Positions 24,789 through 31,944 of a stretch of DNA of 64,000 nt are shown piece after piece. Location: positions 62,001-126,000 of the forward strand of contig NZ_JACSRD010000198.1 of assembly GCF_014879935.1 (NCBI RefSeq), read 5' to 3'. Position numbers and translations under genes: made by a program. The notes below the pieces were generated by a model. That model worked only from the letters and a program-made list of their open reading frames with translations. It did no database searches and was not told the DNA's origin. The DNA comes from Prosthecobacter sp. GTDB taxonomy: Bacteria; Verrucomicrobiota; Verrucomicrobiia; Verrucomicrobiales; Verrucomicrobiaceae. Each line of letters starts with the position of its first letter. The stretch's first letter is position 1.

Positions 24789-24830
24789 GCCGCAAAATAA
24801 CCGGATGGCATTCAAGAGCGCTTGTCGTTT

Positions 24831-24904
24831 TGGAGTGCTCCAGCCCCTGGAGCTTTTCGCATGCCCTGGGACGCTCTAAAGCGCCAGAGGGCTGGCGCAC
24901 TCCA
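24831..24904. repeat. 74-bp palindromic element
   Basis: The element starts TGGAGTGCTCCAGCCCC and ends GGGCTGGCGCACTCCA; the arms pair over about 26 bases with mismatches, and each arm contains its own small hairpin (CTCCAGCCCCTGGAG; GCGCCAGAGGGCTGGCGC). No T tract follows. It fills most of the 175-base gap between the MetE-like gene and the PP2C gene, whose stops face each other. It looks like a dispersed REP- or MITE-type repeat. Confidence 0.7.
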
Positions 24905-24963
24905 GGACGCTGCCGCGACTCACGTGAATGTCATGGTTAACGCGGTTCAGACAGGCACGAATC

Positions 24964-25794
24964 TCACGCGATCTTCACCACACCGACCGTCGTGTTGTCC
25001 TGTCGGTCGTTGTTGATGCGGCGGATGGCGAAGATGATGGCGTCGGCGATTTTGTCCGCCGTCGTGTGCTTGCCGAAGCTGAGCAGCTCTTCCAGCGCCT
25101 TGTGTGTGAGGGTGAAGATGCCGTCGCTGGCGGCGATGACGATGTCGCCTTTCTTCAGCGCCATCGGCTCCGGTGGCGCGTCGATCATGGCCAGCGGATG
25201 GCCCAGCAGCGCGGCCTGAAGCGTGTGACGGTCGGGATGATTCGCGGCTTCTTCGGCGGTGATCTCTCCGCGTTCAGCACGGGCGTCGATGAGCGGAGAA
25301 AGGCTGTGGTCGGCGTTGATGCGCTTCAACTCGCCTTCGCGGAAGAGAAACAACGGAGAATCACCCACGCTGATCCACTGCATGGTCTGCGGCGTCACGA
25401 GGACGCCGAGCATCGTGGTGCCCATCGGCGGCGCCACGGCTGGCATGCGGCTGGTGATGATGCCGAGGGTTTCATTCGCGGTCTCGACTGCATGCTTGAG
25501 CTTCCAGCTCGGCGGGCCGTCCTGCTCGTGATAGGCACGCACAAAGGCATTCACGCCGATGTAGCTGGCCACGCTGCCACCGGCATGGGCTCCGAGGCCA
25601 TCGCCCACGACGAGCAGAAGACGCTCCAGGCTGCGCTCCTCGGGTTCAGCGGCATCGGCGAAGGCGTAATAGTCCTCCTGATTGTCACGACGGCCGCGAT
25701 ACTGCCGCGCGGCAAAGTCCTGCTCCTGCACGAACGCAGGCGGCTGGGTTTCAAACAGGGGAACTCGGTCGGTTAATACGGTGGTGGCGCTCAC
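24964..25794 (-). CDS. PP2C family Ser/Thr phosphatase
   Basis: A 276-residue cytoplasmic phosphatase. The PP2C metal motifs are RGRRDNQEDYY (first Asp), LLVVGDGLGAHAGG (GDG), WISVGDSPLF and the late IIFAIRRINNDRQDNTTVGV (DN). The start is a GTG at 25794 that overlaps the epimerase stop in a GTGA tetramer, so translation is coupled. Such enzymes remove phosphate from Ser/Thr proteins, and the large receptor kinase is divergent just beyond the epimerase gene. It is a plausible antagonist, but no direct link is shown. Confidence 0.93.
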   Translation of the reverse strand: MSATTVLTDRVPLFETQPPAFVQEQDFAARQYRGRRDNQEDYYAFADAAEPEERSLERLLLVVGDGLGAHAGGSVASYIGVNAFVRAYHEQDGPPSWKLKHAVETANETLGIITSRMPAVAPPMGTTMLGVLVTPQTMQWISVGDSPLFLFREGELKRINADHSLSPLIDARAERGEITAEEAANHPDRHTLQAALLGHPLAMIDAPPEPMALKKGDIVIAASDGIFTLTHKALEELLSFGKHTTADKIADAIIFAIRRINNDRQDNTTVGVVKIA

Positions 25795-26900
25795 TCGGCT
25801 GAAAACTGGTAAATCGTGGTGCTTTGAAAAGTATCGCCCGGGCGCAGAATCACGCTGGGGAAGCTGGGCTTGTTCGGGCTGTCGGGATAATGCTGGGTTT
25901 CCAGGCAGAAACCGTGACGGGCTTTGTAAACATGCCCGCTCTTGCCGTTCACCTCCTTGAGATGGTTTCCGGTGTAAAGCTGCACACCGGGCTCTGTGGT
26001 GCGCACCATCATTGCACGCCCGCTGGCGGGATCTTTGGCCGTGGCGGCCAGCTTCATGCCGCTGCCGGCAAGAACGTAGTTGTGGTCGTAACCAATGCCC
26101 TGGATCAGCGGGCGGAAGTCCGCACTGATGCGTTCGCCGATCTTATGGGGCGTGGCGAAATCGAGCGGCGTGCCTTTGATGCTGACGATCTCGCCCGTGG
26201 TGATGAGATCATCATCTGTTGCTGTGATCTTCTCAGATGGAATCGTCAGTTCGTGACCCAGGATGTCGCCACTGCCTTCGCCAGCGAGATTGAAATACGC
26301 GTGGTTGGTCAGGTTCACGACCGTTGGCTTGCTGGTGGTGGCCCGGTAGTCGATCTGCAGGCCATTGTCCTTCGTGAGCGTGTAGGTGACCGTGCATTTC
26401 AGCTCCCCGGGAAAGCCTTCCTCGCCATCGGCGCTCGTGTAGGTGAGTTCCACGCCATCCGTGACCTCCTTCGCACTCCACAGCTTCTTGTCGAAGCCGA
26501 TCTTGCCGCCGTGGATGTGGTTCTTGCCGGAATTGGCGGTCACTTTATGCTCCACACCGTCGATGGTGAACTTCGCCCCGCCAATGCGGTTGGCGTAACG
26601 ACCGGTGATGCAGCCGAAAAACGGGTTCTTGGCGAGATAACCATCCAGAGAGTCAAATCCGAGCACCACATCGGCGAGCTGGCCCTTTTTGTCCGCCACC
26701 TTCAGGGAGACGATGTAGCCGCCCCAGTTCGTGATCTTCGCCTCCATGCCACTGGCATTGCGCAGCGTAAAGAGCCGCACTTCCTCGCCGGAGGCGGTTT
26801 TTCCCCACACGGCGGATTCCACAGAAGCGCTGGCGGCAGAGGACAAACCGGTGATCGACATGAAGGAGAAAAGAAGGGCTGGGAGCGCGGAAAAGCGCAT
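25791..26900 (-). CDS. galM: Exported aldose 1-epimerase (galactose mutarotase)
   Basis: A 369-residue protein from ATG 26900 with signal peptide (MRFSALPALLFSFMSITGLSSA). GalM blocks are NWGGYIVSLKVADKKGQ, DVVLGFDSLDGYLAKNPFFG, GRYANRIGGAKF, NHIHGGKIGFDKKLW (catalytic His), VVNLTNHAYFNLAGEG and FCLETQHYPDSPN (catalytic Glu in LETQ). It interconverts alpha and beta aldose anomers, here outside the cytoplasm. A longer upstream reading frame is not signal-like. The gene overlaps the PP2C start by four bases. Confidence 0.93.
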   Translation of the reverse strand: MRFSALPALLFSFMSITGLSSAASASVESAVWGKTASGEEVRLFTLRNASGMEAKITNWGGYIVSLKVADKKGQLADVVLGFDSLDGYLAKNPFFGCITGRYANRIGGAKFTIDGVEHKVTANSGKNHIHGGKIGFDKKLWSAKEVTDGVELTYTSADGEEGFPGELKCTVTYTLTKDNGLQIDYRATTSKPTVVNLTNHAYFNLAGEGSGDILGHELTIPSEKITATDDDLITTGEIVSIKGTPLDFATPHKIGERISADFRPLIQGIGYDHNYVLAGSGMKLAATAKDPASGRAMMVRTTEPGVQLYTGNHLKEVNGKSGHVYKARHGFCLETQHYPDSPNKPSFPSVILRPGDTFQSTTIYQFSAE

Positions 26901-27116
26901 GGCTGGTCGGGGGTGGTGCAAGGCTGATTCTGGCCGGGGAGCCGGAGCTTCGCAAGGGGGGAAAGCGGGCTGCCGAAGTTGCCCACTTCCTGCGGACGAG
27001 GCGGGGTGAAATCCTGTTCCGCAGGAACAAGACAACTTTTTCTGTAACCTCCGCCGCCACGCTCCTCAACCACTGGTCAACACTCGCTCTTGCGAGCAAA
27101 ACTCACCCTGAAACTC

Positions 27117-27392
27117 ATGAAACACTGGAAAACCAAACTCTTTGGCGACAACGCCTTCAACTTCTACAGTTGGATTCTGGCCGCCGTGCTCGTCTTCGTC
27201 AGCTCCACCCGCTATATGCTTGCCGGCGCTCGGGCTGAATCGGCCCAGGTGATGCAGCGAGACATGCTACTTGGCATTTACATCGTGCTCCTCGGCTGCT
27301 TTGGGCTGCTGCTGCAAAACTACCTTGCCCGGCTGGCGGTGAAGCTGGAAAAGACCACGGACTCCAAACCTGCCGCCCCCACCCATGAGTGA
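27117..27392 (+). CDS. Small two-TM membrane protein before the receptor kinase
   Basis: A 91-residue protein from ATG 27117. Two hydrophobic segments (FYSWILAAVLVFVSSTRYML and LLGIYIVLLGCFGLLLQNYL) flank a short loop with RAESAQVMQRD; the C-terminus is charged and cytoplasmic-looking. No family is recognised. It overlaps the kinase start by eight bases, which argues strongly for a shared operon and possibly a physical partnership in the membrane. Confidence 0.8.
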   Translation: MKHWKTKLFGDNAFNFYSWILAAVLVFVSSTRYMLAGARAESAQVMQRDMLLGIYIVLLGCFGLLLQNYLARLAVKLEKTTDSKPAAPTHE

Positions 27393-30300
27393 TCCCTTCC
27401 ACGGTCTCGATCCCGCCGGTCTCATGGCCGCCGCCGCGATGCCGACCGATGGCGACGCGGACACACTTCCGCTTCAGCGGGCGGATCTGCCTTCGCTGGA
27501 AGAAATCGCCGCCGCGTTTCCCGATCTGGAGATCCTCTCCCTCATCGGCCACGGCGGCATGAGCGCCGTCTTCAAGGCACGCCAGCCGAAGCTCGACCGC
27601 ATCGTCGCTCTCAAAGTGCTGCCGAAGTCCCTCGCGGCCACGCCGGGCTTCGCGGAGCGATTCAATCGCGAAGGCCGCGTGCTCGCCCGTCTCAGCCATC
27701 CGAGCATCGTCGCGGTGCATGATTTCGGCGAGAGCGGTGGCTTCGCATATCTCATCATGGAGTTCGTCGATGGCGTGAACCTCCGCCAGGCCATGCGGGC
27801 GGGCCGTTTCACGCCGGAACAAGCACTGCGCATCATCCCGGCCATCTGCGACGCACTTCAATTCGCGCACACGCAGGGCGTTTTGCATCGCGACATCAAA
27901 CCGGAGAACATCCTGCTCGACACCAGTGGTCGCGTGAAGATCGCCGACTTCGGCATCGCGAAGATCCTCGATGAAAAAGGCGGCGACACGCTGCTCACGC
28001 AAAGCGGCGCCAAGCTCGGCACCGCACCCTACATGGCTCCAGAGCAGATCGAGCAACCGAGCAGCGTCGATCATCGTGCGGACATCTACAGCCTCGGCGT
28101 CGTCTTTTACGAGATGCTCACGGGCGAGCTGCCTCTCGGCCGCTTCGCCGCGCCGTCGGAGCTGTCCAGCGTCGGCGGAAACATCGACGAGATTGTGTTT
28201 CGAGCGCTGGAGAAGGAACGCACACGCCGTCAGCAGAGCGTGGGCGAGTTCAAAACGCAGGTCGAGGGTGCTGGAGTCTCTAGACCAAGCCGAAGATGGA
28301 ATCCCGGCGAACCCTTTGAGTACAAGTCGAAGCGCAAGCTCTGTGGGCTGCCGGTGCTTCACATCGTGCATGGACGCCATCCAGCGACAGGCAAGGCGCG
28401 TGAGGCGCGCGGCTTCTTTGCTTTTGGAGATCGGGCCTACGGCGTTTTTGCCTTTGGCGGCATCGCACGCGGCATCGTGGCTTTCGGCGGTTTTGCGTGT
28501 GGTATTTTCGCCATCGGAGGTGGTGCGGTCGGCCTCATGGCCTTTGGCGGCGGCGCTCTCGGGTTGCTGTTTGCCCTGGGTGGACTCGCTGTAGGTACCT
28601 TTTCAGCTGGCGGACTCGCCATCGGCATCTGGGCCTTCGGCGGGCAGGTGTTGGCCTATCAGGGCTTTGGTGGCGTGGTGAACGCTGTGCATGAAATCAA
28701 GAGCCTCCAGGCGATGCCACGGCCCATAAGTGAGATCGCGTCCATTCTTTCGCATTGGGGTATCTTCACCGTGGTGACTCAGATGACATGGCCGGTATCG
28801 CTGGCACTTTATTGGATCGTCGCCCGCTGGGCGCACACGCAGGCCGCCATCGAAGCGGGTGAAAACCCGCCCAACAAGGATGCGCCAAGTGTCTTCTGGC
28901 TGCTGCCGGCTTTGATGACTGCCAGTCTGGTTTTTACATGGGTGTGCTTCCAATGTTTTGGCGGCGGCGCTGCGGGCGTCAGCCAGCTATTGATTCCGAC
29001 CACTATCTCGTGCAGCGGCCTGCTGCTTTTCCTGATCGCGCTGCCCCTGTGGCTGCGCCTCGTGCCGATGAACTCCTTTTACGGCGTGCGCCTGCCGTCC
29101 ACCTTTGCCTCCGATCAGCGCTGGTATGAGGTGAATGCCGTTTTCGGCAAGCACCTCTTCATCTGGTCGCTGCTGGTCATCGGCGCGGGCATCGCAGGCT
29201 TTTATCAACTGCCACGGCATCAGGATGCGTATGCGTGGGCATCAATCACGCTCACGCTGGTGGCGGTCGCAGCGTCGATAGTGGCAACGCTGTGGTGGAT
29301 GCATCAGCATCCCGTCAATGCACCAGCGCGGAAGAAAAGCCGGCTGATGTCGTGGAGCGGCCAGGCCGTCAGTGCCGTGGTGATTGCCATGTTCATCAAG
29401 TCCTTCATCGCCGCAGCCTACCGGTGTCCAAACGGCAGCGAGCCCGGCGTCATCAAAAACAGCCACTGGATCGCGTCGCATCTCGACACCGGCTTCACCG
29501 GCGGCGATCTGATCCTTTTTCAGCACGAGAGCGGCCAAATCTGGATCGCCCGTGTCGTGGCACGCGAAGACAAAGGCCTGCTGCTGAAACGCGGCGGCGT
29601 GGCAGAGGAGTTCTTCATGCCGTGGGACAAGATCGTGGGGAAGATGCTGTTTTCGCACTTTTCACCGGATGTGATCAAGGACACAGGCAGCTCAATGTCC
29701 GTGCCGCGACAGACGGTGACGGAAGGCACCTCCAAAGCTTTGGACAAGGCTCCTGTTCTTCGATTCACACGCATCAAACGCAACGGCACCGACTGGCAAT
29801 GGCCGGTGTATTCAGCCGATGGCAAGCCGCTGGACGATGAGGAGTCCAAGCGTCTGATCCGCGCATCGGTCGGTAATGGCGTGGAGTCGCAGAACGCGGA
29901 GGATTGCTGGCTTGAGCTCTGGTTTGAGCATCCTGACTTTGATCGCCACAGCCAGTTGCGTATCGATGTGGCCGGCCCAGACGGCCAACCGCTGAATGAT
30001 CGAGACACCAGCACAGCGACTCCAGGATGGGTCTCGACACGTCCCTACCCCGCGCTGTCCAGTTGCGTCATCAGCCCGGGGCGGGCCGGCAAACTCCCTT
30101 CTTCGGTGCAGATCACGCTGCGTTATAGCATCGGCCTGTGGCGGAAGGGCAGCGTGCTGCCCTCCGACTACAACGGCTCCATGTCGTTTGGCGACGGCTG
30201 CCTGCTCGCGGCCTTCGGCGATGATTCAAACCATCGTGCATTCGTTTCGTGGTCGAAGGGGCAAGACGACTGGATGTATGATGCGGCTGTCAGATTGAAA

Positions 30301-30474
30301 GATGGTAGCCAGATCGGCTCCTCCGGCTGGTCGCGCTCCGGTCATCCTGGCAAAAACATCGTTGAGAGTGTCTCCTTCCCGGTGCTGCTGCGTGAGGTGG
30401 AGTCTTTCCGCATTCGCAGCCGCCGAGTGGCCACCATCACGTTTCCCCAGGTGGTGATTCCACCGCTTCCATGA
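27385..30474 (+). CDS. Receptor-type Ser/Thr kinase with AFGG repeats, SdpI-like and signal-peptidase-like segments
   Basis: A 1029-residue membrane kinase. Residues about 48-300 are a Hanks-type kinase: G-loop IGHGGMSAVF, K77 in VALK, H168-R-D-x-K-x-x-x-N and D188-F-G. About 343-432 is a Gly-rich series of AFGG-type units (VFAFGGIARGIVAFGGF and on). Next come several TM helices with an SdpI-like block (FYGVRLPSTFASDQRWYEVN). Around 650-760, VIAMFIKSFIAAAYR, GGDLILFQHESG and WIARVV look like a degenerate S26 signal peptidase without a clear SM catalytic Ser. The last 270 residues are beta-rich, with no domain I know, perhaps a sensor. It overlaps both neighbours, the small membrane protein and the sigma factor. 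Confidence 0.87.
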   Translation: MSDPFHGLDPAGLMAAAAMPTDGDADTLPLQRADLPSLEEIAAAFPDLEILSLIGHGGMSAVFKARQPKLDRIVALKVLPKSLAATPGFAERFNREGRVLARLSHPSIVAVHDFGESGGFAYLIMEFVDGVNLRQAMRAGRFTPEQALRIIPAICDALQFAHTQGVLHRDIKPENILLDTSGRVKIADFGIAKILDEKGGDTLLTQSGAKLGTAPYMAPEQIEQPSSVDHRADIYSLGVVFYEMLTGELPLGRFAAPSELSSVGGNIDEIVFRALEKERTRRQQSVGEFKTQVEGAGVSRPSRRWNPGEPFEYKSKRKLCGLPVLHIVHGRHPATGKAREARGFFAFGDRAYGVFAFGGIARGIVAFGGFACGIFAIGGGAVGLMAFGGGALGLLFALGGLAVGTFSAGGLAIGIWAFGGQVLAYQGFGGVVNAVHEIKSLQAMPRPISEIASILSHWGIFTVVTQMTWPVSLALYWIVARWAHTQAAIEAGENPPNKDAPSVFWLLPALMTASLVFTWVCFQCFGGGAAGVSQLLIPTTISCSGLLLFLIALPLWLRLVPMNSFYGVRLPSTFASDQRWYEVNAVFGKHLFIWSLLVIGAGIAGFYQLPRHQDAYAWASITLTLVAVAASIVATLWWMHQHPVNAPARKKSRLMSWSGQAVSAVVIAMFIKSFIAAAYRCPNGSEPGVIKNSHWIASHLDTGFTGGDLILFQHESGQIWIARVVAREDKGLLLKRGGVAEEFFMPWDKIVGKMLFSHFSPDVIKDTGSSMSVPRQTVTEGTSKALDKAPVLRFTRIKRNGTDWQWPVYSADGKPLDDEESKRLIRASVGNGVESQNAEDCWLELWFEHPDFDRHSQLRIDVAGPDGQPLNDRDTSTATPGWVSTRPYPALSSCVISPGRAGKLPSSVQITLRYSIGLWRKGSVLPSDYNGSMSFGDGCLLAAFGDDSNHRAFVSWSKGQDDWMYDAAVRLKDGSQIGSSGWSRSGHPGKNIVESVSFPVLLREVESFRIRSRRVATITFPQVVIPPLP

Positions 30475-31166
30475 CTTCCTCCTTCCACGACACCCGCTGG
30501 ACGCTCGTGTCACGCTCGCGTGGCAGTGACACGCAGGCTGCGGCGGCGCTGAACGAGTTGTGTGAGGCCTACTATGCGCCGGTGGTGGCGTTTTTGAGGC
30601 GGAGCGGTCGCGAGGACGATGCGGCGCGGGAGCTGGCGCATGATTTTTTTGCCAAACTGCTCGCCGGTGGCGCGATGGATGGCGCGAGGCCGGAGCGCGG
30701 GAAATTTCGCAGCTACTTGCTCGGGGCCTTGAAGCACTTTGCGGCCGATCAGCGGGACAAGAAGCGTGCGGAAAAGCGTGGTGGAGGTGTGGAGCATGCT
30801 GAGATCGACGCAGAGCATGAAATGGCCGATTTGGCCGCTGAATCGCCGGATTGGGCCTTTGACCGGCAGTGGGCGCTGACGGTGCTGGCCAGAAGTTTGA
30901 GCCGTTTGGAGGCTGAAATGACCGCCGAGGGCAAAGATGCGCATTTTGAGGCCTTGAAGCCGTGGTTGACCACAGACTCGGATTCGACGCCGCAGGCCAC
31001 CGCAGCCGAAAAACTCGGCATGAGCATCGAGGCGGTCAAAGTGGCCATCCACCGGCTGCGGAAGCGCTTCCGCGACAGCGTGAAGGCCGAGATCGGGCAA
31101 ACGGTCAGCGAAGCCGGCAGCGTTCGCGAGGAACTCGATGCGTTGATGAGCGCCTTGCGAAAGTAG
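30471..31166 (+). CDS. ECF-like sigma-70 family sigma factor
   Basis: A 231-residue sigma factor. Region 2 is AALNELCEAYYAPVVAFLRR, EDDAARELAHDFFAKLL and RGKFRSYLLGALKHFAADQR. Region 4 is AAEKLGMSIEAVKVAIHRLRKRFRDSVK, a helix-turn-helix for -35 recognition. Its opening (SFHDTRWTLVSRSRG) is typical of PVC-phylum sigma factors found beside Ser/Thr kinases. The ATGA overlap with the kinase gene means translational coupling, so the kinase probably controls this factor. The stop codon (AAG TAG) coincides with the GTAG of the first REP palindrome. Confidence 0.9.
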   Translation: MTSSFHDTRWTLVSRSRGSDTQAAAALNELCEAYYAPVVAFLRRSGREDDAARELAHDFFAKLLAGGAMDGARPERGKFRSYLLGALKHFAADQRDKKRAEKRGGGVEHAEIDAEHEMADLAAESPDWAFDRQWALTVLARSLSRLEAEMTAEGKDAHFEALKPWLTTDSDSTPQATAAEKLGMSIEAVKVAIHRLRKRFRDSVKAEIGQTVSEAGSVREELDALMSALRK

Positions 31167-31219
31167 GTCTGTTGCGCCGCAACAAACTGGTTCGGGGTTC
31201 CCGGTTGCGGCGCAACTGG
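31163..31219. repeat. REP pair upstream of the RAYT gene
   Basis: GTAG (31163-31166), then GTTGCGCCGCAAC (31171-31183) is a REP hairpin on the plus strand. CCGGTTGCGGCGCAACTGG (31201-31219) is a second, inverted copy with a decayed tag (CTTGC instead of CTAC). They lie between the sigma factor stop and the transposase start. The same core GTTGCGnCGCAAC recurs downstream of the transposase. Confidence 0.85.
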
Positions 31220-31237
31220 CTTGCTTTACGCTCGCGC

Positions 31238-31885
31238 ATGGAGTTTCGATTTTTCGATCCATCGGCGAAGACAGAGGTCACACACGGGCATCTGCCGCAT
31301 TGGGAGCAGATGAATGCGTTTTACTTCATCACCTGGCGGACGGCGGATTCGATTCCGGCTGATGCGCTCGAGAAGTGGCAAGCCGGGCGTGAGGCATGGT
31401 TGTGGTCTCATGGAATCGATTCAGCGCTGGAAGACTGGCAGCGGGAGCTGGAGTGTCTGCCAGAAGCGGAGCATCAGGAGTTTTATCGTCTTGTCACCAC
31501 GAAGTGGCATTCAATGCTGGACGAATGTCATGGCGATTGCGTGCTGCGGAGGCCGGAGTTGAGCGAGATCGTCGCTGAGAACATGCTGCATCAAGATGGC
31601 ATCAAGTATTCCATGGAGGCATTTGTGGTCATGCCGAACCATGTACATGTGCTGGCGGGTGTTGCCGGACGCGGTGAGATGAAACGGTTGTGCCGGAATT
31701 GGAAGCGCTATACGGCAGGACGCATCAACGCAGTGCTGAATCGCGAAGGGCAGTTCTGGCAATGGGAGATCTTTGATCACGTCGTGCGCAGCGAGGCGAG
31801 CTTGAGGAGGTTCAGGGAGTATGTCGTGAACAATCCTGTGAAGGCTCGCTTGAAGGCCGATGAGTATCGAGTGTGGACAAAGTAG
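31238..31885 (+). CDS. REP-associated tyrosine transposase (RAYT, TnpA-REP)
   Basis: A 215-residue Y1-transposase from ATG 31238. The HUH motif is H135-V-H137 in MPNHVHVL and the nucleophile is probably Y195 in FREYVVNNPVKA; both belong to the RAYT/IS200-related family. RAYTs cut and join single-stranded REP hairpins next to a GTAG tag and are usually domesticated single-copy genes. Here REP hairpins with GTAG flank both sides. The RAYT is inserted between the sigma factor and aspS, which converge. Its own stop (AAG TAG) overlaps the downstream GTAG. Confidence 0.92.
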   Translation: MEFRFFDPSAKTEVTHGHLPHWEQMNAFYFITWRTADSIPADALEKWQAGREAWLWSHGIDSALEDWQRELECLPEAEHQEFYRLVTTKWHSMLDECHGDCVLRRPELSEIVAENMLHQDGIKYSMEAFVVMPNHVHVLAGVAGRGEMKRLCRNWKRYTAGRINAVLNREGQFWQWEIFDHVVRSEASLRRFREYVVNNPVKARLKADEYRVWTK

Positions 31886-31944
31886 GCCAGTTGCGCTGCA
31901 ACTGGCAGTTCGGTAAGACTCAGTTGTGGCGCAAAATGAGCTAC
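31882..31944. repeat. REP pair downstream of the RAYT gene
   Basis: GTAG-GCCAGTTGCGCTGCAACTGGC (31882-31906) has a 9-bp stem with GCT loop. A degenerate inverted copy follows, read on the minus strand as GTAG-CTCATTTTGCGCCACAACTGAG (31944-31920). The GTAG of the first is shared with the RAYT stop codon; the GTAG of the second supplies the aspS stop codon TAG (31943-31941). Confidence 0.85.

Noticed and set aside
24831-24904. Palindrome as a bidirectional terminator between convergent genes
   Set aside because: Stem is long but interrupted, and neither side has a T or A run; kept as a repeat.
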